Assembly (NCBI GenBank): GCA_001695595.3
Contig: MBPM02000003.1
Span: 1,178,001-1,242,000 of the forward strand
DNA: 64,000 bases
DNA from: Plasmopara viticola
Taxonomy: Eukaryota; Oomycota; Peronosporomycetes; Peronosporales; Peronosporaceae
Direction: 5' to 3'
In this document: positions 1 to 18,026 of the stretch, one piece after another
Position numbering within the stretch: the stretch's first letter is position 1
Layout of the letters: each line of letters begins with the position of its first letter
Program-made: the position numbers and the translations under genes
The notes under the pieces: model-generated
Databases searched by the model: none
The model's input: the letters and a program-made list of their open reading frames with translations, nothing else
What the model was told of the DNA's origin: nothing

Positions 1-7366
<7,366 letters not shown>

Positions 7367-7860
7367 AGCACGCTAGGAGTAGAAGATTTCGATCTTTGTT
7401 TTCACGCGACGGCGAGCAATTAGCAAGACGGAACTACTGATTGTAGCTGGATCCTGTTGCCAGGTGGTACTAGCTACTGCTGTGCAAGCGACGCGGAGAT
7501 CGAGGACAGTTGATAAGCAGCAGGAGAGTGCAAGCGAAACAAAAAATACAAGTTTGGTTTGTTTATTGTCCTTAGTCTGGGTGCCACGGCTCTTCTATTG
7601 CGGCATCCTTACTTTTGTGTCGAGCTTCTCTGTCTCTTCGGCCATAACGTTTTCTTTGTATTTAAATATAATCTGTGGCATGACTGTCTGTGGAGTCGTC
7701 TTCGGCTACACGTCGTGTAATATATTAAAACGCTATACTGCCCCATCGCATTTTTCGAGGTGGGACCACTGCTGCTCGTATTAGTTCTCAAGATTCTACT
7801 ATTTCGCCGTTCCATATATATTCTAGTATTCATGAATTTACATAATAGCCCGCGGTAACA

Positions 7861-10284
7861 ATGGCCGCCGTCAAGGACACACTGTGCAGCTGGTGTCGCT
7901 CGGCGGAGTGGCGCTTTAAATGTTCGACATGTGATCCACGTCAGGAAAAGACGCTCTGCTCCAATTGCTCGACGTTGTGGCACTCCAGGGGCTTTGCGCG
8001 CAGCCACCAGCTCACGAGCATCAATGGAAAGACACGCACCTTTCTCGCGTGGTCCCACGCGAGCGTGCAAAATGGCAATTTCAGTACAATGTTGGGAGGG
8101 CGTGTTGGTACAGCGACATCTAGCTTTCGAATTCGCGAGGTGACCGCTAATGGTGTAGTGAATATATTACCAGCAGATACGACAAAGGATGAAGATATGA
8201 AGCTGGATAGTCCACACAAAAAGGGAGAAGAAGCATCAATTGAGAATGGATGTGAGCTGGAAGTGGTGAGCAATTTAATAGGCACTGAAGACGACGACAT
8301 CACGGCCAGTGACGAACAGAACAAACTGAATGCAAAGGCTAAAATCTCATCTGCTCAGAATGTATCAGCAGCAAATTCTAGTCCTGCTTCAGTAATCTCT
8401 CTACCGTTGGAAAGTGCAGCGTCAAACACAGAAGAAAAACTGAGGTTCAGCGTGCATAAGGAGCAGAGCAAGCTAGGTTCTCCATCTCGGACTTTTACCG
8501 GTATGGCTTCTGATACTGCGACAACGTCCGTGCCCGTTTCGAAAGAATCTACACTAGTGTCACTTGATACAATGCCACCTGCTGTGCGCAATCCAGATCA
8601 TGCTGTAAGCTCTGCTTCTGCTGAAGCATCCATTGGCGCGGACGATGAACCTGCTTTAGCTCCACCGGCCCCAATTCTTGTCCCAGTTTCATCGGTCTCA
8701 ACATCTGTTCATACGTCAACTGATACTTCTCCTATACAGCAGCAAACAAATGCGGTGCCTCGATTGCAATCCATGAATTTGGATGAACTGCTGCGCTATT
8801 TTCCTACAACAGATGATGTTCTTATGGAGATGCTAGCAGCGCGAATTGAAAATGCTTTGGCGATTGAGGATGCGCTCATTTGCGCAAAAATTGGAAATTG
8901 TCAAGAGCCACAATGTCGCTCTGTGCTTCAGCACTATGAACATTGTAGGCGCGAAGAAATGTGTGGACACTCGAAATGCTTTGAGATATATACATTATAC
9001 TCGCACCAGTATGAATGCGCGTCAAGAGTCAAGCGTGATGGCAGCAAGTCAGTGTGCTCCTTTTGCATTCGTATTCACCAAAGACGGAGCTTTGGCCTCT
9101 GTGTAGCGCTGGATCACTTAATAAGTGACCAACGACGGACGCTTCAAAGTGCACAGAACGAATCTACTCGCAATATCCATTTGCAGAACATCAACAAGTT
9201 AATTGAGCGCAAGCAACCCCTTCTTGCGAAGAGTAATCGACTGAACCAGCTAGCCATTGAAAGCAGCTTTCCGATCTTCAATTTCCCAAAGTACAATTGG
9301 CACTTTAGCAACAATGTCTTTGTTAAAGAAGAACCGATATTTTTGGACATGAACGATGGCTCTTCGAGTGATCAAATTGCAGCTGAGTCTGCTAACGGTA
9401 GTACTCTGGCTGAAATGTCAATTAAGCAGTCTATTGAAGGTAAAGACGATGATACTGTTGCTTCAGGTAAGCGGATGTATTCCCGATGATCTCAAGTGAA
9501 TAACTCTAAGACATTATCTTATGTTTGTTCTTCAGACTACGATGTGGTTGCTAAGGAGTCGCGAAACACACAAGATGACAACATACCGGGATCTGTTACT
9601 TTTAATACAGACTTTATTAATCGACTTTTACGGGCCAAGTATGAAAGAGGAGAAAACGGTGAGGTGGCGCAACGGGAATTTAATGGAGTGCTAGAGCTGG
9701 GTTTTGCCATTGTGGACGCTTCCTTTTGTGCTCCTTCCAAAGCACAACGATGTTTACTGAACTGCAAGTCCATTCTTGACCACCTTCAGCATCATCTTGA
9801 TCTTAAGGTTTGCAATCAGCCAATGTGCGGAGCAGTGGAGCACCACTTTGCCCATCTGTCCGATTGTAGTGCTCACGCTCAAACTACAAGTTGTGAGTAC
9901 TGCTTACGTATAGATGAGCGCCGGCTGTTACGCTCCGTTGACTTTATGGAGGCAGAGCAACCAGAAGCCGAAGCAAAAGTTCAGAGAATTATCAACGATA
10001 TGACGGCCTCTTTCTCAAACCACCGTCCTGAAGAACGAGAGCAGGAAATGATCCAGTTGGAGGACGAGTTGGACCAAGCGGAGGTTAATAAGCAAGAATT
10101 GCTAGAAAAGCTCGACACCAGGCGTAGCGAACTCCAAACGGTGCGCAGAAGAATGGAGATGCATGACATTTCTACCACATCTAGCCATCAACTCCCAGTT
10201 CACTTCACTAAAACCCGACGGAGCTTTGAATCTGAAAGCAACAAAAAGCGACGACGGACTGACACTGTCAAACATCAACACTAG
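7861..10284 (+). CDS. twin TAZ-type zinc-finger protein with N-terminal B-box-like finger
   Basis: Two exons, 7861-9466 and 9536-10284, with a 69-bp intron (gtaagc...ttcttcag) whose removal keeps frame and replaces a stop at 9487. The product is 784 residues. Residues 9-50 form a cysteine/histidine cluster (CSWC, CSTC, CSNC, then H residues) like a B-box or ZZ finger. Two regions, about 338-400 and 606-670, share the pattern C-x4-C-x-SVLxHxxxC ... CSFCxRI(H/D)(Q/E)RR, which resembles TAZ zinc fingers, the adaptor modules of CBP/p300 coactivators. A coiled coil lies near 715-760 and a basic KKRRR signal near the end. No acetyltransferase or bromodomain is present, so it is not a CBP orthologue. 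A nuclear adaptor or co-regulator role is inferred. The middle (60-320) is low-complexity Ser/Thr/Ala. It ends 92 bp from the convergent Rab gene. Confidence 0.8.
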
Positions 10285-10376
10285 AGCACGTTTTGGACAA
10301 TATTTGAACCACTCGAATTCGAATTAACGTGGAGTCCATTCACGATCGGACTCTGCTGCTTTTACTAAAACATTCA

Positions 10377-11239
10377 TTAAAAGCTGCTGCAACACCAGCT
10401 GGCATGGCTTGCATTGCCCCCATCAGCTGCAGTTGTAGGGCGGAAGGTATCGTTACGCTTTTTCGCGTCCGACTTTCGCTCAAAAATATCCTGATGCTCA
10501 AGAATTCCCGTCACCAGCGCCTTAGCGGCTTCGTCGATGTGAATATTCTCTTTGGCGGATGTGTCGAACCAGCCTGCAAAGTTGTTCGTGTTACAAAACT
10601 CATCCAGAAATTCCCTGTCCACCTCTTCCTTTAGGTCGCACTACAACAGGGATGGTACAGACACGAAAAACTCTTCTCACTTTCATCAATTCGAACTCCA
10701 CGAGCATAATTAATCTCACCTTGTTGCCACACAAAATGACTGGAAGCGGTTTGCCGTTCGGGAGCTCGACCTTTGAATCAATCTCCTTTTTCCACTTCAT
10801 TTTCGTCAAGCAAACATTAGCTCGCGTATCTTTGCAAAAAGTTCATTTTTTTCAATCCATGTACCTTCAAGATGCTGTCAAACGTCTCCGGGCGGGACAT
10901 ATCATACACTAGCAGCGCACCCAATGCATCCTTGTAGTACACGCGATTAAGCGCCCGAAAATGTTCCTGACCAGCAATGTCCCATAGCTGCAAACGGACT
11001 GTCGTGCCATTCACGGTCACCGCCTTGAGTGCAAAATCCACGCCAATCGTGGTGCGGTGGTGCTCGGAGAAGGCGTCGTGCACGTATCTAAACGGCAGGC
11101 AGTCAGCTATTCCGTTACAGTAAAGACGTGACTAGACTACACACCGTTTGATCACGCTCGTCTTGCCTGTGGCGGCATCGCCTAGCACGAGCGCTTTGAT
11201 AACGGCATCCTGCGCGGCACTCACTCGACGCTCAGCCAT
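10377..11239 (-). CDS. Rab32/38-like small GTPase
   Basis: Four exons on the minus strand: 11145-11239, 10865-11087, 10720-10794, 10377-10640, giving 218 residues. Introns are 57, 70 and 79 bp. All G motifs are present: GDAATGKTS (P-loop), [10 protein letters not shown] (switch I), WDIAGQEHF (switch II), NKCDL and TSAKEN. The DIAGQE form, rather than DTAGQE, together with [18 protein letters not shown], is typical of the Rab32/38 subfamily, which acts in biogenesis of lysosome-related organelles and at mitochondria in other eukaryotes. The C-terminus ends WCCSSF, so the paired cysteines for geranylgeranylation are followed by three residues. It is transcribed divergently from the RGS-DENN gene, with only 161 bp between the two start codons. 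Confidence 0.9.
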
Positions 11240-11400
11240 GTCGATTTTTCTTAAAAAGGGAGAAAATACGGGATATTCGTTCTTTCGCAGAAAATGCACA
11301 TGATAAATAGTCAATGCAATAAATAGTACAAGGACTAAAGTAGCAGTCCTGTCTTCGTGCTAATATAGTACTCTAGACGGCTATTAGGCTAAAAGTGCGC
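11240..11400. promoter_or_regulatory. shared divergent promoter region of Rab and RGS-DENN genes
   Basis: Only 161 bp separate the ATG of the Rab32-like gene (minus, 11239) from the ATG of the RGS-DENN gene (plus, 11401). Both 5' UTRs and core promoters must fit here or overlap the neighbour, so the two are probably co-regulated. I see no clear TATA box or oomycete Inr match. The region is inferred from spacing only. Confidence 0.5.
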
Positions 11401-14400
11401 ATGAGCGACGACTTCGAGCGCGCAAACGTCCGCACGCGCCCTCGTCGGCGAAGCCGCAGTAGTAATGCTGTTCTCAGCATGAATATGCTTGCATCTCCTG
11501 AATCTGAGAGCGCTATTGACAATCGAGATTGTACGATCGTGCCCAGCGACGTCATGGAGCTCCGACGCAGTGGGACCGTCGACCAAGTGACGGGCAATGG
11601 GCGTCGTCTTAGCCGCTCAGAATTGAGCACTTTTGGACAAAGTGGTGGATTAAGCTTATCGTTTCGTCTCAATAGTGCGGGTTCAAGCTTTCGCGCTGGT
11701 GCGGGCGTCCCCGTCTCGTCGTCGGCCTTGCGTAGCCATGCCAACTTTCTCATGATGGACATTGATACAGCACGACAATCCGTGGACGCCCACGCTCGCG
11801 CCATGAGCTTTGACGAAAATGATGTCGCCGACGGTGGGCGATTGACGCGGAATATGCTGGGTGACTCGACTTATGGTGCTGAACGCTTGAGAAGAGCTTG
11901 TACGTTGCCAATGTGGGCAGCTGTGAAGACTGGGACTCATGATGTTGTATATGTACTGTTGTATTGCTTGTATTGCTCTAGCCTCATTGGATGCAAGTCC
12001 ACCGTTACCTCCGGATAGTACAATCTCGGCCGAAGAAGTGATTCGCGAGAGTATGGCAAGCGCGTTGAGTTCGTCCTTGTATACAGACAAGGACGAGTTC
12101 CTATTGCAACATCAATCACGGGCAAATGTAGTGGGTGGCCTTGCTGGAACAGTGAGCGACCGAGACGCACTGGCTTTGTCAAGGCATTCGAGAGACAGCT
12201 TGGCTTTTTCGTTTTCGAGTCGAAGTACTTTTCGGAGAAGCACTGTGTCAGAGCAAATGCTGTATGAGACGGATTTCTTTGAACCGGAACGTGAATTAAG
12301 TGCAAGGGAACTGACGGAAGTGCTGGGGGGGTCGGACAAAGATAGTAATAGTTATGAGGTTACGAGTATCAAAGAGGAAGAAGAAGATGTCAAGCTTGAA
12401 AACGCCAAGTCTCGATGGACACAGCATGTAAAACTTAAAGCGCGGAGGTTTCTTCATGCAACCGTAGCAGGCAACAAGGATGACACTGCTGCTTCTTGTA
12501 ATGACGTGGACAGTACGATCCCGTCGTCAGCAGAAGTTTGGGCCAACAAACAGAAGCAGATCCTAGCGCAAATGAGCGGTGGTAGTGTCTTAAGTACTGT
12601 GTCGGGACCCTCATCAGCTGCAACTTTAGCATCGCCAAACCCTCCGTTGTCATCCTTTGGACAGCCATCGAATGGGAATGCAAAGTTTCAAAAGTGGAAT
12701 CGATGGATGCACAACCAATACCAGCATAATTTTGGCAAAGTGATGCAGCGTGCTTTTAAGGACGAAATTTCAAAGCGGCATCAACAGCACTTTGCTTTTC
12801 CGGCAAACAGGGCCACACCGGATCCGACGACATTAATTTCGTTAGAGGAAGTGATAAGCAACCCGCGAATGATGCGTTATTACGCGGCGTGGCTCCCTGA
12901 TCCTGCAGACCAAAGTAAACTATTTTTTCTATGCTCATTTGAAGAATTTCGGCAGTTTTGGTGTACGTTGCGCGCAAATTATCAAAATAAGCCATTTGCA
13001 AAGGATGATGTGCTCATGTTACGCACATACGGCGTTAAAATTGCAATCAAATATTTGGCAAAGAATGCACAATTTCCTATCAACGGCTCGGACGATATTT
13101 GCGACGAGCCTCCCATTGTAGATAGTTGCAAGTTACGGTCTATAAAACGTGATTTGGCTGCTGGAGGTGAAGACGCCTTGCGTACATTTGACGATATTGC
13201 TGTAAAAGTAAAACGGGTGCTTATGTTAAAGTATCCTGAATTTCGTAGCACGGAACTTTATACAGAAATGCAGAGGACCGTGGAGCGTGAAGTGATTTGC
13301 CTCGAAGATATATTAATGAACCACCGTTTTGCCAATTTCTTTTGGGTCTTCCTGTTTCCGCACAACTATCATCGGGAAATTGCGCTGTGGTTAGATGTCG
13401 AATACGAATTTAAGCCAGCGTTTCGCATTTATACGGCATTGCTGAAGTCGAATGGAAACTCAAGAATGGGTCTTTCATTCAGCAGCTCGACAAATAACGA
13501 GCGTCGAGAGCGCATTGAGCAGGCTGCTTATAGATGTCGAAAGTTGCTCAAGTATATTTCGAAAAAATATTATGCTGGAGATGCAGAGATGCAAACCCTG
13601 TCGCGCACGCTATTGACGTCCTGTGCTCGGTTGCAAGCCGAACAAGACGCGATACTGACGAAATTTAGCCTAATTCATCTCGAGTTGTATCACCGCTTTT
13701 TAACGAGCCGTGCTTATGCTGAGTTTGCATTGTATCCAAAGCTGTCTCCTGAAGACGAAAAGGACTCCATTGACGATCCTTGGCGGCTGTCGGCACTACT
13801 TATGAGCTACGGCTTACGTGCTCATCATTGGTCAGGTGGTAGTTCGGGTACCTTATCATTTAATGGATCGTTGTCAGCTTCATTATCCAGTGTACGCGAT
13901 GATGAGACGATAGCGCCAAAGAAAATGACACTAGACTCTCTTCGTACTGCGCGAAGTTTTGAAGCAATTTCCGGCGTACTTACTTTTGAAGCCGTATCCG
14001 TTCCCGTGGCAGTTGACGGGGGAGGAAACGGTATCGACAATAATTCTAGTGGTGTGTTCGAAGACCCAATTGAACTACACATAGTCCAGCATCCATTATC
14101 GCATGGTCCAACGCCTCACGTCGTAGACAAGTCGGTAGAAAACTTCCTTGTTCCGTGGAGTTCAGATCCAAGGCATGTGGTACTTACCGCACCGTCGTGC
14201 CCGGCGCCTTTGGCTTTTAACTTTCGAATGGGGGACAGTAGTGCTGGTGCCTCTGCTGCTGAATTATTTGCAGCTTGTGTGGTTTTGTATAAGCCAGCGC
14301 CCCCACTATCCCGGCGCGCGCTCGAGACTTCGCAGTTCGATTTAACTAGTGAGTGTCGATGGGTGCCTTATGGAGTGTGCGTACTGTCAAAATTTCCAAT

Positions 14401-15508
14401 GGTAGATCTGCTTCGAGAGCGTTTAGCTGAGGCGTACGAATATATTCTCGAGCTCGAAACGATCGCTGCTACCAAGACTGATGGAAAAAGAATTGTACAG
14501 AGTATTGGACAACAATTTCGGCTTGATAAAAACGTCCTTGCAAAATTGACGCGTTCCGTTTCAAAAGAGCACATTTCACAGTATCACAAGCCATCACCGC
14601 TTCCTAATTCACCACTTCTTGAGGCGTCAGGTTTGACACCGAAAGCCACAGCTACTTCATTGCTCGCAGCGCTTCCACGTCTCGACCATTCTATTCGGCT
14701 TCTGTTTGACACACTTGATATCTCGACAGTTCTTCTTGTGTTCACTGCAGCATTACTTGAAAACCGCATTATATTAGTGTCTTCGTATTTCTCGGTTCTC
14801 ATGAAGATCGGCGAGACCGTGCGAGCTTTAATGCACCCATTGTCGTGGCCACACGTGTATCTGCCAATACTTCCTCGTCGAATGCTGCAGTATCTTGAGT
14901 GCCCGACGCCTTTCATCTTTGGAGCCGAAAAGCAAGCGCTCGACGATGCCCAGCGCCAACATGGTGATGACCTCTTTGCTGGAGCTGGAGAGGAACTCCT
15001 GGTGGTCGACTTGGATAAAGGAGCTATTATACGTGGTGAGGTACCTTGCACTCTTCCTGACAGCGTACGATTTCATCTTCGCGACGCACTATACGAGTGT
15101 CTCAAGCCAAATGTCAGTCGTTGTGACCATGTCTTTGCGCACCACTTCCCTAGTAAGCCTCTTGTTTTTCCAGAAGTTGCTGTTCGTGGATTGTTTCATC
15201 GAGCTGTGAATAAACTTATTGGCGACTTCGGCTACCACCGCTACGTCTGGACTGACGAATTTGCTCGCAAGCGCACCGTCTTTTTCGATGAAGCGAGCTA
15301 TCTAGCCGCCTCGGCACCAGAGATGCGCGAGTTCCGAACGCTATTTATCGCCACGCAAGCTTTTTCAGAATATACTGTGTCGCACCATGGGTTCGAAGAG
15401 CAACCTCGTCAAGTCACCAAGACTACAAGTTCATCCATGGCATCTTCTTTTGCAAGTTCTACAACTTCGACGTCATCGTCATTCTCTGCCTCGTCGCTGC
15501 CGCGATAA
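11401..15508 (+). CDS. tandem RGS-like plus DENN domain protein
   Basis: Two exons, 11401-11899 and 11982-15508, with an 82-bp intron (gtacgt...gctctag); joined product 1341 residues. Residues 1-440 are mostly disordered and Ser-rich. Two successive RGS-like helical domains follow: about 448-590 (LEEVISNPRMMRYYAAWL ... FRQFW) and 603-735 (LEDILMNHRFANFFWVFLF). The C-terminal part is a tripartite DENN module: an upstream element from about 887, the core near 1065-1160 (LFDTLDISTVLLVFTAALLE, then PLSWPHVYLPILP), and a downstream element near 1190-1300. DENN domains are typically guanine-nucleotide exchange factors for Rabs, and RGS folds bind G-alpha subunits or act as scaffolds. The combination suggests a link between G-protein signalling and vesicle traffic (inference). 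It is divergent from the Rab32-like gene, a plausible but untested substrate. The Ser/Thr-rich tail is low complexity. Confidence 0.88.
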
Positions 15509-15642
15509 TCAGCTTGTTAGGTGCTTATATGTGTGAGCATTTACTGGCTCGCAAGTTGTATATGTAAGTGATGTGTGCGTTCCTGGGACACAAACTTGAT
15601 GTTTTACCTGCTAGTCCCAAAAAATGTGGTGCGTGGGATACG

Positions 15643-17955
15643 TCATCTGCGGTGAAAAACGGATGCCAACAATGTCGTTACTACCAGTAGTCCGCAAACC
15701 ATGACAGGAGCTGAACCGACTGGTTGGCCAGATGTTATCCGTTTTGCTCGAGATGCGCTTAAAGCAACAGTCTGTGGCCTATAATCATGGCGGTGGCGAG
15801 CCATCTCCTTGTCGATGACAGTGTAAAGAATTGCAGCCACGCGGCTGCCACTGTGCTTAAGCATGGGTGCTTTATTCCACTCGCGAGCCACTTGACCCGC
15901 TACAATGTCCTCTTGATACGTTTGGCCTTGGAGCAACACGGGATGCTTCCTTGCTGCCATTTCGGGGGTAGGCAGCAAGAGTTCTTCACCGCGCTCCACA
16001 TACGGCGCGAGGACATCTTTTGGTGGCTTTGTATTGTTCGCTATCACATAGTCAATGGCATTTGCACCTAGATATGTCGAGAGCACTTCTAACGTTTTTT
16101 CCAAGGTGTAGCCGTCGGTCTGGCCGTTCTGTGTAGTCACATTACTTACGTACACAGTCGCTCCTGAACTTTTTACGATGGCATCGCGGATGCCTGGAAC
16201 CAGCAACGTAGCGATGATGGAAGTGTAAAAACCTCCAGGGCTTAAAATAATGACGTCGGCATCCTCGATGGCACGTACCGCCTGTGGGTATGCCTCGACG
16301 TTCTGATTCTGCAAGAACACGCGTTTTATAGGGGCTTTCTTGATTTTCTTCTTTGCAGACTCCAGAGGCGTTGCTGGGGGTTCTTCGCTCGTGTTGCTTG
16401 TTGAAGTCGTGGATCCCGAAAGAGGCTGAGCGGTTTGGTCCGGTACAAAGGGACTACGCACATTTACCTCTGATATAACAATAGAACCGTCTGTAAGCTC
16501 GGCACACAGCTCGGTACTTTCGAGTGTAGCTGGTAGCACTACGCCGTTAATGTTGAGAATGTCGGAGATTGACGAGATTGCACGGTCAAAACCACCTTGC
16601 AAGTCAGTTAGCGCTGCCAAGAGCAGATTTCCCAAGCTGCAGCCTTCCATAAAATTTTCACGAAATCGGTAGTTCATCAGCTTGCTCAAAAGTTCATCTA
16701 AATGAATAGACACATTGTATAAATCACGTGCGGCAAGCTGAGGCTCCAAACGATTACGAACCGGAATCGGACAGCGCCACAAGACAATTGCGAATGTCCC
16801 CAGGCGGCAAGATACCAAGGTTTTTGCGAAGAGCCCCAGAATGGCGACCCGAGTCAAACACTGTAAAACGAGATAGCCGCGTTGGTTCAATTGGACGTGC
16901 GAACACTGTGGTTACGCACCTGTGACGATAGCCGTAAGATCTGCGGGGTAGTGACGCAATTCTTTAAGCAGCACAGCCAACCCCGTCCCACCACCGATTG
17001 CTACGATCTTGGGCTGCAACATTTGCTGGTCCGCTAGCTTAACGATCGGCACGAGCTGCTCGATCGATTCGATCTAGCATTTAAAAGAATCAACAATAAG
17101 TCGCGCAATCGAAGAATGAGCGTCCTTACTTGAAAGTTTGCTTGTTCCATGTCATCTGTAGGCATCATACTCGTATACTTGCCAAAGAGCTACAATCAAA
17201 AGGCGATCGTTAGCTTCGGCATTGAGGAATCCTCCGTCAATGACACGCACCATCCGAACTGTGAGCATTCCCACGGTATTGGCTGCTTTAATCTCGTAAA
17301 AGACTTTGCGGCCCACGAAGATGACAGCAGACGGCGGGACGTGGACTTGCCTTGCGAGTTGCTTCATAGCGCTCGTGAGTTGTGCCAAGCTCGGGTTGGA
17401 ACTTACATGGACAACTTGACGGAACAAGTCGTCGACTCCGAGCGCTTTCAGCCGGGCACGCTGGACGTCTGGTTTGCCGATCAGTAGCACGGCCAATTCG
17501 CACGCTCCATCGTCCTGTACTTCCAACAGTGTCTTGCGAGCGCCGGGAAATGGCGTGATACTTTGGGCTTCAGGGACATTGCTCTCATAGTAGGCTGCGA
17601 TGACTCGGTGCGCCTGAGCGGGCGATAAGTTGGCAGGGACGAGGCTATCGACAAAGCGCGGAAACCGTTTACGAAGGCCATATGCGTTGCGGAACGTTTG
17701 CAGCGCTTCAAAAGCGGCAGCACTGGTTGGAAACGCATCCTCCGCCACCAATTGAGCCACGCCGCGATCAATGGCCAAGTGCGACAAGAGCTTGGAGTGA
17801 TCGTACAGCACATCGTCGAGTATCATGGCGATCGCACGCACACGACGGCGACGTGGACGATGAGATCCAGACTTGAGAGCCTCTTCACCCTCACGCATTC
17901 TGCTAAGATGGCAGTGTCGTGGATGCGTGGTCGGACAACAAGTCGCATCCGCCAT
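15643..17955 (-). CDS. fused HAD-like (degenerate) and YvcK/CofD-like protein with C-terminal membrane anchor
   Basis: Five exons on the minus strand: 17251-17955, 17130-17189, 16920-17073, 16762-16860, 15643-16697; introns 61, 56, 59 and 64 bp; product 690 residues. Residues about 40-285 follow the HAD subfamily I layout, but the catalytic motifs are worn: motif I reads ILDDVLYD where DxDxT is expected (the nucleophile position is I), and motif IV reads GRKVFYEI instead of GDxxxxD. From about 305 the protein is a YvcK/CofD (UPF0052) domain: [18 protein letters not shown], then [25 protein letters not shown], and LVPGIRDAI. In bacteria YvcK binds UDP-sugars and affects carbon metabolism and cell shape; CofD transfers phospholactate in F420 synthesis. 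The DDGG motif of the family is DSGRHSG here. The last 25 residues contain a hydrophobic stretch ([17 protein letters not shown]) before HRR, as in tail-anchored proteins. It starts 71 bp after the DDX10-like stop. Confidence 0.85.
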
Positions 17956-18026
17956 GTGGGACGGGTGAGATTTAAACAGGCGGGTTTATTGTTACTATCA
18001 GATCGATACTATTATTCGATTACTAT

